A stretch of DNA of 29,845 nt from Gemmatimonadales bacterium. Lineage in GTDB: Bacteria; Gemmatimonadota; Gemmatimonadetes; Palauibacterales; Palauibacteraceae. The notes below the pieces were generated by a model that ran no database searches, was not told where the DNA came from, and was given only the letters and a program-made list of their open reading frames with translations. A program made the translations under genes and the position numbers. The first letter of the stretch is position 1. The number at the start of each line of letters is the position of its first letter. The stretch covers positions 1-29,845 of the forward strand of contig DAOVWI010000005.1 of assembly GCA_030636765.1 (NCBI GenBank). Direction: 5' to 3'. Positions 1-7,025 of the stretch are shown in pieces.

Positions 1-503
1 ACGCGCTCCAGACGGTGGAGCAGTACGTGGACATCGCCCGAGACGAGGGAGCCGAGGTCGTGTGCGGCGGAGCGAGGCCGGACGACGAAGCGCTTGCGGA
101 TGGGCACTTCTTCGAGCCCACCGTGCTTACCGGAGTGAGGCCGGGAACGAGACTGGAGCAGGAGGAGATCTTCGGGCCCGTATTGTCGGTGGTCCGCTTC
201 TCCGATCTCGACGAGGCGATCGAGATCAACAACGACGTGCGGTACGGCTTGTCTTCTTCCATCTATACGGCGGACGTGAGCGCCGCGTTCAAGGCTATCG
301 AGCGAATGGACACGGGCATCACGTATGTGAACGCGCCCACGATCGGAGCGGAGGCCCACCTGCCGTTCGGAGGCATGAAACAGACTGGGAACGGCCACCG
401 TGAGGGTGGGTGGGAGGTGTACGATTTCTATTCGGAGACCAAGGTGGCCTACGTCGATTACAGCGGCCGGCTTCAACGGGCGCAGATCGATGTGGACTGG
501 TAG
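1..503 (+). CDS. Aldehyde dehydrogenase family protein, C-terminal part (5' truncated)
   Basis: The reading frame is open from base 3 to the TAG at 501-503 and has no beginning in the window. It covers roughly the last third of an NAD(P)-dependent aldehyde dehydrogenase, a family that oxidises aldehydes to carboxylic acids. Visible family signatures are EEIFGPVLSVVRF (the conserved glutamate that contacts the nicotinamide ribose), the segment NNDVRYGLSSSIYT, and the C-terminal LPFGGMKQTGNGHREGG followed by an oligomerisation tail. The catalytic cysteine and general-base glutamate lie upstream, outside the window. The GGMKQTG..HREGG tail resembles semialdehyde dehydrogenases of the alpha-aminoadipate or alpha-ketoglutarate semialdehyde type, but the substrate cannot be fixed from this fragment. 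The first visible GTG (base 15) is internal, not a start. Confidence 0.9.
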   Translation, partial: ALQTVEQYVDIARDEGAEVVCGGARPDDEALADGHFFEPTVLTGVRPGTRLEQEEIFGPVLSVVRFSDLDEAIEINNDVRYGLSSSIYTADVSAAFKAIERMDTGITYVNAPTIGAEAHLPFGGMKQTGNGHREGGWEVYDFYSETKVAYVDYSGRLQRAQIDVDW

Positions 504-691
504 CGCGTCGGCCCGGGATGGCCGGTGCCGGTGGGTGGCCGGTGTCCGCGGATGAGCGTCGTTTGATCGGGAGTCTTACCTTGGCTTCGCGGCGGCCGGC
601 CGGGGGTGAGACGCGGAACGGGTTCGAACCGTCCGTGTATCGCCAGGCAGCCTAACGAAGCGAGATGGCGGTGAGAGATGAGGAATCGAGC
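504..691 (+). other. Intergenic region before lepB
   Basis: This 188-base gap between the aldehyde dehydrogenase and lepB holds no recognisable gene. I see no well-spaced -35/-10 pair and no hairpin with a T-run. A weak TTGATC occurs at 563-568 without a matching -10. The distal part (from 665) could be the extreme 5' end of lepB if the earlier ATG is used. Confidence 0.4.
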
Positions 692-1438
692 ATGACGGAG
701 AAGAACGGCGGAACCACGGGCACGTCCGCCCAGACAGCCGGCGGGATGCGGTGGGTGTGGGAGTGGACGAAGTCCATCCTCGTGGCGTTCGTTCTCTTCC
801 TGGTCGTTCGGGCCTTCGTGGTCGAGGCGTTCCAGATCCCGACGGCCTCGATGGAGGGGACGCTTCTGGTCGGAGACTTCCTCCTCGTAAACAAGATGGT
901 GTACGGGGCGGAGATCCCGGGAACGCGCGCAAGGCTTCCGGCTCTCGACCGGCCGGATCGGGGCGACATCGTGGTTTTCGAGCCGCCGCCGTCTGCGGGT
1001 CAGCCGGAGCGTACGAACTACGTGAAGCGGATCGTCGGCGCTCCGGGAGACACGTTGTACATGAGGGAAGGGATCCTCTACCGCAACGGCGAGAGAGCGG
1101 ACGAGCCGTACGCGCAGCACTCCCGACCGTTCGAAGACCCCTACAGTCCGCAGTTCCGGTGGCAGCGCACCTACCTCGTTCGCGACGGGAAAAACCGAAG
1201 CGAGTACCGGCCCACGCGTGACAATTGGGGGCCGATCGCCGTGCCCGGGGACCGCTACTTCGTGATGGGAGACAACCGCGACAACTCGGAGGATTCCCGT
1301 TACTGGGGTTTCGTGCCGGTAGATGCCATCAAGGGAAGACCGCTCATCATCTACTACTCCCACGATCGCGAGCCGCTCGTGCCGTTTCCGTGGCTGACGG
1401 AGATACGCTGGGATCGGCTGCTCAACTTGATCCGGTGA
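692..1438 (+). CDS. lepB: Signal peptidase I
   Basis: This 248-aa membrane serine protease removes signal peptides from exported proteins on the periplasmic face of the inner membrane. One N-terminal transmembrane segment spans about residues 26-45. It is followed by box B PTASMEGTLL with the nucleophile Ser53, box D YVKRIVGAPGD with the general-base Lys112, and box E GDNRDNSEDSRYWG. The length fits a single-anchor LepB with a moderately long beta-domain. An in-frame ATG at 665 would add nine residues. I prefer the ATG at 692 because GATGAGGA lies about 7 bases upstream, whereas 665 has only a poor purine stretch. The stop is about 65 bases before the sigma factor gene, so the two may be co-transcribed. 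Confidence 0.95.
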   Translation: MTEKNGGTTGTSAQTAGGMRWVWEWTKSILVAFVLFLVVRAFVVEAFQIPTASMEGTLLVGDFLLVNKMVYGAEIPGTRARLPALDRPDRGDIVVFEPPPSAGQPERTNYVKRIVGAPGDTLYMREGILYRNGERADEPYAQHSRPFEDPYSPQFRWQRTYLVRDGKNRSEYRPTRDNWGPIAVPGDRYFVMGDNRDNSEDSRYWGFVPVDAIKGRPLIIYYSHDREPLVPFPWLTEIRWDRLLNLIR

Positions 1439-1503
1439 AGCCCGCCGCCGGCGGAGGGGTGGCGGCGATCCAATTCAGGCCCTCCCAACACATTCGAGAG
1501 CAC

Positions 1504-2292
1504 ATGAAAGCCACGCCCACGAGGGCGCGGGGAGCCGGGAGGCCGATTCGCGTCCCAAGGGACTCCTTTGCCCAGTACCTTCGGGAGATCGGTAGCCACC
1601 CGCTGCTGAGCCAGGAGGAGGAGATGTCGCTGGCGCATCGCATCCGCGCCGGTGATCGAAACGCCCTCGATCGCCTCGTGGCGTGCAACCTCCGCTTCGT
1701 GGTCACCGTGGCAAAACGCTATCGCCGCTTCGGGGTGCCGGTGCAGGATCTCGTGACGGAAGGAAACCTGGGGCTCATTCGTGCGGCGGAGCGGTTCGAC
1801 GAGCGGCGGATGGTCAGGTTCACGAGTTACGCCGTCTGGTGGATCCGGCAGTCCATGCTCGAGGGCATCCGGCAGCATTCGGCCCTGGTGCGCGTGCCGG
1901 TGAGGCGGTCCCGGGAGCCGGCCGGCGGCGCACGGGGGCGAGCAGGCGAGCGGCCGATCCGCTATCTGTCGCTTGACTCGCGGGTCGGGCCGGGCGAGGG
2001 GATCGTCCTCGGCGAGCTCGTTTCCCGGGAGCCGAACGCCGACCCGGGGGCCCGGGTGGATCGGGCGGCCCTCCGCGACGTGATCGAGGCCAGCATGACC
2101 CTGCTCGACGAGAGGGAAGCGGGCGTACTGAGGATGTGCTTCGGGCTGGGAGATGAAGCGCCGCGCAGCCTCGCCGATGTCTCGACCCGGCTCGGAGTGT
2201 CCCGCGAGCGAGTCCGGCGGATTCGGGAGCGGGCGCTTGCGCGGCTCAGGGGCGGCGCTCTCCGCCGTGACCTGGAGAGCTTTTTGGGTTGA
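1504..2292 (+). CDS. Compact RNA polymerase sigma factor, sigma-70 family (RpoD-like, region 3 reduced)
   Basis: This 262-aa sigma factor directs RNA polymerase to promoters. Residues 20-72 match region 1.2/2.1 (SFAQYLREIG, LLSQEEEMSLAHRI, NLRFVVTVAKRY). Residues 75-122 match region 2.2-2.4 (GVPVQDLVTEGNLGLIRA, FTSYAVWWIRQSM). Residues 198-262 match region 4 with its helix-turn-helix (LLDEREAGVLRMCFGLGD, LGVSRERVRRIRERALARLR). Between RVPV (131-134) and the region 3.2-like segment LSLDSRVGPGEG (155-166) there are only about 20 Arg/Gly-rich residues; RpoD-type factors have some 60 residues here, including a helical domain. It also lacks region 1.1. The start at 1504 has GAGAG upstream; an in-frame GTG at 1459 is less likely. 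It is probably an alternative (group 2-like) rather than the primary sigma factor. The regulon is unknown. Confidence 0.88.
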   Translation: MKATPTRARGAGRPIRVPRDSFAQYLREIGSHPLLSQEEEMSLAHRIRAGDRNALDRLVACNLRFVVTVAKRYRRFGVPVQDLVTEGNLGLIRAAERFDERRMVRFTSYAVWWIRQSMLEGIRQHSALVRVPVRRSREPAGGARGRAGERPIRYLSLDSRVGPGEGIVLGELVSREPNADPGARVDRAALRDVIEASMTLLDEREAGVLRMCFGLGDEAPRSLADVSTRLGVSRERVRRIRERALARLRGGALRRDLESFLG

Positions 2293-2317
2293 CACTTTGC
2301 AGCGCAACAAATAAACT
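2289..2317 (+). promoter_or_regulatory. Near-consensus sigma-70 promoter for the rplM-rpsI-rpsB operon
   Basis: TTGACA (2289-2294), a 17-base spacer and TAAACT (2312-2317) give an almost ideal housekeeping promoter. The -35 box overlaps the TGA stop of the sigma factor gene (2290-2292). Transcription should begin near 2323-2325, about 110 bases before the rplM start. Confidence 0.85.
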
Positions 2318-2343
2318 TTCAGGCTGCGAGCGATTCGCTATGA

Positions 2344-2373
2344 GCCGCCCGTGATCGGGCGGCTTCCTTTTTT
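2344..2373 (+). terminator. Intrinsic terminator or attenuator in the rplM leader
   Basis: A perfect 8-bp stem (GCCGCCCG / CGGGCGGC) with a TGAT loop is followed directly by TTCCTTTTTT. It starts only about 20 bases downstream of the predicted transcription start of the promoter at 2289-2317 and lies before rplM. It may end read-through from the sigma factor gene. Because it sits inside the leader, it would also act on the ribosomal-protein transcript and could be an attenuator. Confidence 0.8.
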
Positions 2374-2434
2374 GGCCAGAGCCGGTGCAACCCCAAACGA
2401 GGACGCGTCCGAGAGCTCGGGCGCACGAGGCCGG

Positions 2435-2869
2435 ATGAAGACGTACACGGTCAAGGCGGGCGAGATCGAGCGTCGCTGGTTTGTCGTCGACGCGAAGGAC
2501 CAGGTGCTGGGCCGCCTGGCGTCGTCCGTCGCGACGATCCTGCGGGGCAAGCACAAGCCCACGTTCAGCCCACACCTGGATGTGGGCGACTTCGTGATCG
2601 TCGTCAACGCGAAGCACATCCGTCTCACGGGGAAGAAGGCGTCGCAAAAGACGTACTTCCGCCACAGCGGCTACATCGGCAGTGAGAGGCACATACCGTT
2701 CCTGCGGATGAAGGAGCGGCACCCCGAGCGGATTATCAAGCTGGCGGTGAAGGGCATGTTGCCCAAGAACGCTCTCGGCCGCGCGACGCTTCGCAAGCTG
2801 AAGGTGTACGCCGAGGCGGAGCATCCGCACGAGGCGCAGATGCCGGAGCCACTCGAGCTCGGCCACTAG
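2435..2869 (+). CDS. rplM: 50S ribosomal protein L13
   Basis: This 144-aa protein matches the usual L13 length (142 in E. coli). L13 is an early-assembling protein of the large ribosomal subunit. Family signatures include the start MKTYTVK, WFVVDAKDQVLGRLAS, VIVVNAKHIRLTGKK, the tract YFRHSGYIG and VKGMLPKNALGR. The ATG at 2435 gives the standard MKTY N-terminus and has ACGAGG about 5 bases upstream; the frame stays open further 5' but without homology. It is followed 33 bases later by rpsI, the near-universal L13-S9 pair. The strong promoter at 2289-2317 and the leader hairpin at 2344-2373 probably set its expression. Confidence 0.98.
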   Translation: MKTYTVKAGEIERRWFVVDAKDQVLGRLASSVATILRGKHKPTFSPHLDVGDFVIVVNAKHIRLTGKKASQKTYFRHSGYIGSERHIPFLRMKERHPERIIKLAVKGMLPKNALGRATLRKLKVYAEAEHPHEAQMPEPLELGH

Positions 2870-2902
2870 CAGGTAGCTGCTAACCTGACGACCGGAGGGA
2901 GT

Positions 2903-3295
2903 TTGACGGATACGCTGGTTCAGACTGTGGGTCGCCGAAAGGCGGCCGTGGCGCGCGTGACAATGCGCCCGGGAAGCGGTGAGTGGACGATCAACGGCCG
3001 TTCACTCGAGGAGTACTTTCCGGTCCACCGCCACCGGGAGTTCGCGGAGCGACCGATCGGGCTGACGGGCGCAGAGGGTTCCTACGACCTCCGCATTCGG
3101 GTGAGGGGTGGAGGCCAAACCGGACAGGCGGGCGCCGTTCAGCTGGCCGTCGCACGCGCGCTTGTTGTGGCCGATCCCGACAGGAGGCCCGTGCTGCGCT
3201 CGCACGGCTTGCTTACGCGGGATCCGCGGGTCGTCGAGCGGAAGAAGCCGGGACAGCCGAAGGCCCGGAAGCGCTTCCAGTTCTCAAAGCGGTAG
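2903..3295 (+). CDS. rpsI: 30S ribosomal protein S9
   Basis: This 130-aa small-subunit protein has its C-terminal tail reaching the P-site tRNA. It shows the standard S9 features: TVGRRKAAVARV near the N-terminus, GGGQTGQAGAVQLAVARALV in the middle, and the basic tail ending KARKRFQFSKR. Translation most likely starts at a TTG (2903) preceded by GGAGG at 2894-2898; no ATG or GTG fits. It is co-transcribed with rplM upstream. The stop is 43 bases before rpsB with no terminator between, so rplM-rpsI-rpsB look like one transcript. Confidence 0.97.
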   Translation: MTDTLVQTVGRRKAAVARVTMRPGSGEWTINGRSLEEYFPVHRHREFAERPIGLTGAEGSYDLRIRVRGGGQTGQAGAVQLAVARALVVADPDRRPVLRSHGLLTRDPRVVERKKPGQPKARKRFQFSKR

Positions 3296-3338
3296 CTTCC
3301 ACTTGGAAACCTCCCTTCACGCAGGAGACGCCACAGGA

Positions 3339-4358
3339 ATGCCGGATGTCGGCCTGAAGGACCTGCTGCAAGCGGGCGTTCACTTCGGTCACCAGACGCA
3401 CCGCTGGAACCCGAAGATGAAGAAGTACATCTTCGCGGAGCGCAGCGGCATCTACATCATCGATCTCAAGAAGACCCTCCGGGAGCTGGAGCGAGCCAAG
3501 AAGCTGGTCCGGGAGACGATCCTGGCGGGGAAGAACATCCTCTTCGTGTGTACCAAGCCTCAGCTGAAGAGCTTCGTGCGCATGGAGGCGGAGCGCTGCG
3601 GAGCGTTCTTCGTGACCGAGCGTTGGATGGGCGGCATGCTCACCAACTTTCAGACGATCAAGAAGAACATCAACAGGCTGAAGGAACTCGAGCGCGGCGT
3701 CGAAGAGGGCGCCTTCGATTTCTATACGAAGAAGGAGCGGCTGCTGCTCGAGCGCGAGCGGCACAAGCTCGATCGCTACCTTGCCGGCATCAAGGACATG
3801 ACGAGGCTTCCCGGTCTGGTGTTCGTCGTCGACGCGAAGAAGGAGGACATCGCGATCAAGGAGGCGAACCGGTTGAAGCTTCCGATCGTGGCGATCGCCG
3901 ACACGAACGCCGATCCCGACGTGATTACCGTGCCGATCGCCGGCAACGACGACGCGATCCGCTCCGTGTCCCTGATCACCCACGTGATTGCCGAAGCGGT
4001 GGAGAGTGCGAGGCGCGAGGCTCCGTCGTTGGCGGTGGCCGCGGGTGGGGAGCAGGAGGTCTACACCTACTCCTCCGACATGGGCGAGACGGGAGAGGCA
4101 TCGCCGCGTAAGAAGCGCCGCAAGCCTCGGCCGCGACGGCGCCTGAAGCCCGACGTGATCGCGCAGCGGCTCCACTCGGCCGAATCCGGCGCCGAGGCGG
4201 CCGCGCCCGAGGCGGCCACGGACGAGGGGTCTCCGACGGTGTCTGGCGGCGAGTCCGGGGACGACCGCGAAGAGGAGCCGTCCGGCGAGTCCGGCGAGTC
4301 CGGGGAGGTCGCGGTGTCGCCGGATACCGGCGGCGAAGACGACCGCCCGGGTTCCTGA
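3339..4358 (+). CDS. rpsB: 30S ribosomal protein S2 with long basic/acidic C-terminal extension
   Basis: Residues 1 to about 228 are a complete S2 of the small ribosomal subunit: LKDLLQAGVHFGHQTHRWNPKM, the helical insert with RERHKLDRYLAGIKDM, FVVDAKKEDIAIKEANRL, and PIVAIADTNADPD. S2 is normally about 230-260 residues; this one has 339. The extra tail contains a basic cluster (residues 257-270, including KKRRKPRPRRR). After it comes a low-complexity acidic Glu/Asp/Gly/Ser/Ala stretch to the C-terminus. The ATG at 3339 gives the usual MPDVGLKDLL start and has AGGA just upstream. The extension keeps the coding bias of the gene and ends six bases before the terminator stem. It is probably a lineage-specific tail that could bind rRNA or protein partners, but its role is unknown. 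Confidence 0.96.
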   Translation: MPDVGLKDLLQAGVHFGHQTHRWNPKMKKYIFAERSGIYIIDLKKTLRELERAKKLVRETILAGKNILFVCTKPQLKSFVRMEAERCGAFFVTERWMGGMLTNFQTIKKNINRLKELERGVEEGAFDFYTKKERLLLERERHKLDRYLAGIKDMTRLPGLVFVVDAKKEDIAIKEANRLKLPIVAIADTNADPDVITVPIAGNDDAIRSVSLITHVIAEAVESARREAPSLAVAAGGEQEVYTYSSDMGETGEASPRKKRRKPRPRRRLKPDVIAQRLHSAESGAEAAAPEAATDEGSPTVSGGESGDDREEEPSGESGESGEVAVSPDTGGEDDRPGS

Positions 4359-4363
4359 GCAAA

Positions 4364-4390
4364 GGGCCACCCGGGGTGGCCCTTTTTTTT
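4364..4390 (+). terminator. Rho-independent terminator after rpsB
   Basis: An 8-bp perfect stem (GGGCCACC / GGTGGCCC) with a CGG loop is followed by eight T residues at 4383-4390. Flanking AAA (4361-4363) can pair with the first Ts, which would also allow weak function on the other strand. It separates rpsB from tsf, two genes that are usually co-transcribed. Confidence 0.92.
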
Positions 4391-4491
4391 GGCCTTCCCG
4401 GTGCGGGCTGGCGGATGGAGCGGCCGAGTGTGCCCGAGATCGATAGGACATGAAGGCAGATAGCAGATAGAAGAGGCGGAAGAGAGCGAAC

Positions 4492-5343
4492 ATGACGGAG
4501 ATCACCGCGGCAGCGGTCAAGAGCTTGAGGGAGCGAACGGGCGCCGGCATGATGGACTGCAAGCGCGCTCTGCAGGAGGCCGGCGCGGACGAGGAGCGCG
4601 CGATCGACATCCTGCGGAAGAGTGGGGCGGCCAGGGCGGCGAAGCGGGCGGAGCGCGACGTAGCGGAGGGGACGGTCGTCATCGCCCGGGACGAGGCGTC
4701 CGGGGCGATCGCGATGGTGGAGGTGTCGAGCGAGACGGACTTCGTGGCGCGCAACGAGACGTTCATGGCCTTCGCACAGCGGGCGGCCGAGACGGCGCTG
4801 GCCCACGGTGGGGACGGGGAACTTCGGCCTGGCGACGAGCTGCTCGACCTACCCGAGGAGGCTTCCCTTCGGGCGGAGCTCGACGACCTCCGTGCGAAGA
4901 TCGGCGAGAACCTGAGGTTGTCACGCTTCGTGCGCTATGAGGCGCCCGCCGGATCCGTGCTAGGTAGCTACAGCCACTTCGGCAACCAGATCGGCGTGCT
5001 CGTCCAGTTGGAGGGAAGCCAGGAGGATGCTGTGTCGCTCGCTCGTGAGCTTGCCATGCACATCGCGGCAGCCAATCCGGCCGGCATCTCGCCCGATGAC
5101 ATCCCCGAGGAGGAGCGCGAGCGCGAGCGGCGAGTCCTCGAGGAGCAGGCGATCGCCGAAGGCAAGCCGCCGGAAATCGCGGCCCGCATCGTCGAGGGGC
5201 GCATGCGAAAGTTCTTCGAGGGGACGGCTCTTCTCTGGCAGCCGTTCGTCAAGGACCCCGATCGCAAGGTCTCCGCCTTGCTGGAGGAGGCGGGGCCGGA
5301 CGTCAAGGTGAGGCGGTTCGTTCGCTTCGCTATCGGCGGTTGA
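4492..5343 (+). CDS. tsf: Elongation factor Ts
   Basis: This 283-aa guanine-nucleotide exchange factor recycles EF-Tu-GDP to EF-Tu-GTP in the cytoplasm. The N-terminal UBA-like domain (residues 1-55) shows VKSLRERTGAGMMDCKRALQEAGAD. The core contains the EF-Tu-contacting motif TDFVARN at residues 82-88, then two subdomains with SYSHFGNQIGVLVQLEG and ELAMHIAAANP. The ATG at 4492 follows GGAAGAGAG. The gene sits downstream of a strong terminator and about 130 bases from rpsB, so it either has its own promoter in 4391-4491 (none obvious) or depends on read-through. A short tandem GCAGATA repeat lies at about 4455-4468. It is followed after 19 bases by pyrH, the usual order. Confidence 0.97.
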   Translation: MTEITAAAVKSLRERTGAGMMDCKRALQEAGADEERAIDILRKSGAARAAKRAERDVAEGTVVIARDEASGAIAMVEVSSETDFVARNETFMAFAQRAAETALAHGGDGELRPGDELLDLPEEASLRAELDDLRAKIGENLRLSRFVRYEAPAGSVLGSYSHFGNQIGVLVQLEGSQEDAVSLARELAMHIAAANPAGISPDDIPEEERERERRVLEEQAIAEGKPPEIAARIVEGRMRKFFEGTALLWQPFVKDPDRKVSALLEEAGPDVKVRRFVRFAIGG

Positions 5344-5362
5344 GCCTGGGGATCAAAGGCGC

Positions 5363-6091
5363 GTGGACGTGAGCGATAGCAGCGTGCTCAAGTACGGCAG
5401 GGCTGTCGTCAAGCTGTCGGGCGAGTCGCTCGCCGGCGACCGTGGGTTTGGAATCGAGCCTCCAGTAATCGAGGGCCTTACCCGAGAGATCGGAAAGGTC
5501 CACGAGGCCGGCGTAAGGCTCGGCCTCGTCGTGGGCGGCGGTAACATCGTCCGTGGGGCCGTGGCCAGCGCCCAGGGTATGGAGCGCGTCAGCGCCGACT
5601 ACATGGGAATGCTTGCCACCGTGATCAACGCTCTGGCTCTGCAGGATATGCTGGAGCGCAACGGCATCGAGACGCGTGTGATGACCGCGATCCGCATGGA
5701 GCAGCTAGCGGAGCCGTACATCCGGCGTCGCGCACTTCGGCACCTGGAGAAGGGGCGCGTAGTGATCTTCGCCGGCGGCACCGGCAATCCGTACTTTTCG
5801 ACCGACACCGCGGCGGTGCTGCGGGCGATCGAGATGGAAGCCGACGTCATCCTCAAGGCGACCAACGTCGACGGTGTCTACACGGCCGATCCAAAGGCGA
5901 ATCCCGAGGCGGAGTTCATCCCCCGCATCTCTTACCTCGAGGTGATGACACGCGAACTGGGAGTCATGGATGCGGCCGCCGTTTCGCTGTGCAAGGAGAA
6001 CCACCTGCCCGTGATCGTGCTGAACATCCGCCGGCCGGGTGCTATTCTGACCGCCCTCAGGGGCGAACGGATCGGCACGCTCGTCACGTAG
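5363..6091 (+). CDS. pyrH: UMP kinase
   Basis: This hexameric bacterial UMP kinase of the amino-acid-kinase family phosphorylates UMP to UDP in pyrimidine nucleotide synthesis. Motifs are VVKLSGESLAG (about residues 15-25), LVVGGGNIVRG (55-65), FAGGTGNPYFSTDTAA, and the nucleotide-site segment KATNVDGVYTADPK. The length of about 242 aa is normal. Two in-frame GTG codons compete as start: 5363 (GGGGA about 10 bases upstream) and 5369 (AAAGG 9 bases upstream). They differ by two residues and neither is decisive. It lies between tsf and frr in the widespread rpsB-tsf-pyrH-frr order and is probably co-transcribed with tsf. Confidence 0.97.
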   Translation: MDVSDSSVLKYGRAVVKLSGESLAGDRGFGIEPPVIEGLTREIGKVHEAGVRLGLVVGGGNIVRGAVASAQGMERVSADYMGMLATVINALALQDMLERNGIETRVMTAIRMEQLAEPYIRRRALRHLEKGRVVIFAGGTGNPYFSTDTAAVLRAIEMEADVILKATNVDGVYTADPKANPEAEFIPRISYLEVMTRELGVMDAAAVSLCKENHLPVIVLNIRRPGAILTALRGERIGTLVT

Positions 6092-6194
6092 GCAGGTTGC
6101 TCAAGAACCCTGGCTGGGTCGCGCCGCACGTAGGCCGGCGGTTTGGCGGCAGCGTCCAGGTATGGGCGGTAGCATCCAGATAAAGGAGCAGCGG

Positions 6195-6752
6195 ATGGCC
6201 GGAGAAACGATGCGGGAAGCTTCCGCTTCCATGGACAAGGCGGTCGACGCGATCCGACGCGAGTTCACGACCGTCAGAACCGGGAAGGCGACCCCGGCGA
6301 TCCTGGAAATGGTCCGGGTGGAGGCGTACGGGACGATGATGGCTCTCAACCAACTCGGGAACATCTCCGCCCCGGAGCCTCAGCTCATCGTCGTGCAGCC
6401 TTATGACGCGAGCATCGCCGGCAGCGTCGCAAGCGCGATCCAATCCGCCGACCTCGGACTGAATCCGTCGGTGGATGGCAACATCATCCGCGTCCCGATT
6501 CCGCCGCTCACGGAAGAGCGTCGGAAGGACATGGTGAAGGTCCTTCACAGGATGGCCGAGGAGGGGAGGGTTTCCGTCCGTCACGTCCGTCACGGCACCA
6601 AGAAGAGCCTGGAGACTCTTCAGGGTAATGGCGAGATCGGCGAGGACGAGCTTCACCGCCGTCTGCACGAGCTTCAGGATCTCACCGACCAGCACGTCTC
6701 TGCGATCGACAGCCTCCTGAAGAAGAAGGAGGCGGAGGTCATGGAGGTCTGA
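6195..6752 (+). CDS. frr: Ribosome recycling factor
   Basis: This 185-aa protein has exactly the classical RRF length. RRF splits post-termination ribosomes together with EF-G. Signatures are RREFTTVRTGKATPAILE, the domain II segment, RVPIPPLTEERRKDMVKVLHRMAEEGRVSVRHVR, and a C-terminal helix ending in KKKEAEVMEV. I choose the ATG at 6195 because AAAGGAG lies at 6182-6188 with a 6-base spacer and the product has canonical length; the ATG at 6162 would add 11 residues without a ribosome-binding site. Its TGA (6750-6752) overlaps the start of the following small gene. Confidence 0.97.
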   Translation: MAGETMREASASMDKAVDAIRREFTTVRTGKATPAILEMVRVEAYGTMMALNQLGNISAPEPQLIVVQPYDASIAGSVASAIQSADLGLNPSVDGNIIRVPIPPLTEERRKDMVKVLHRMAEEGRVSVRHVRHGTKKSLETLQGNGEIGEDELHRRLHELQDLTDQHVSAIDSLLKKKEAEVMEV

Positions 6753-7024
6753 TGATGCGATCCGCCCTCGATCTCAAGCGCGCCCTTCGCGCCTACGTGC
6801 TGGGTCACGACGCCGGATACGATGTCGCGACGAAGTTGCGTATCGCCGCGGGCGCGATCGAGACGGAGCGCCTCGCGGCTGGCGCGGCGGAGGGGTTGGA
6901 CCCGGCCGCGGCCACGCTCGCGAGCGCCGGCGAACGCGGCGTTCCGGTGCCGGAGCAGCTGGATTTCCATCGCTCGGCGGGCACCTGGCGGGATCACATC
7001 CCCGGCCTCCGGCGAGGGGCGTAG
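6752..7024 (+). CDS. Small hypothetical protein between frr and tilS
   Basis: A 90-aa open frame starts with an ATG that overlaps the frr stop (TGATG); a second ATG follows at 6755. It ends at TAG 7022-7024, directly before tilS. I do not recognise the family. It is alanine/arginine-rich, with helical-looking segments such as LKRALRAYVLGHD and ATKLRIAAGAIETERLAAGAA. No signal peptide, membrane segment or cysteine motif is visible. Codon third positions are mostly G or C, as in neighbouring genes, whereas the competing frame (a 5' extension of tilS) encodes an Arg/Ser-rich sequence typical of a non-coding frame. I therefore consider it a real, translationally coupled gene, with moderate confidence. 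Confidence 0.55.
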   Translation: MMRSALDLKRALRAYVLGHDAGYDVATKLRIAAGAIETERLAAGAAEGLDPAAATLASAGERGVPVPEQLDFHRSAGTWRDHIPGLRRGA

Positions 7025-7025
7025 G

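Noticed and set aside
610..640. tRNA-like T-arm (GGTTCGAACC) in the gap before lepB
   Set aside because: The T-loop core is present but the stem does not pair in T-arm register, and no acceptor stem, anticodon arm or D-arm can be found around it.
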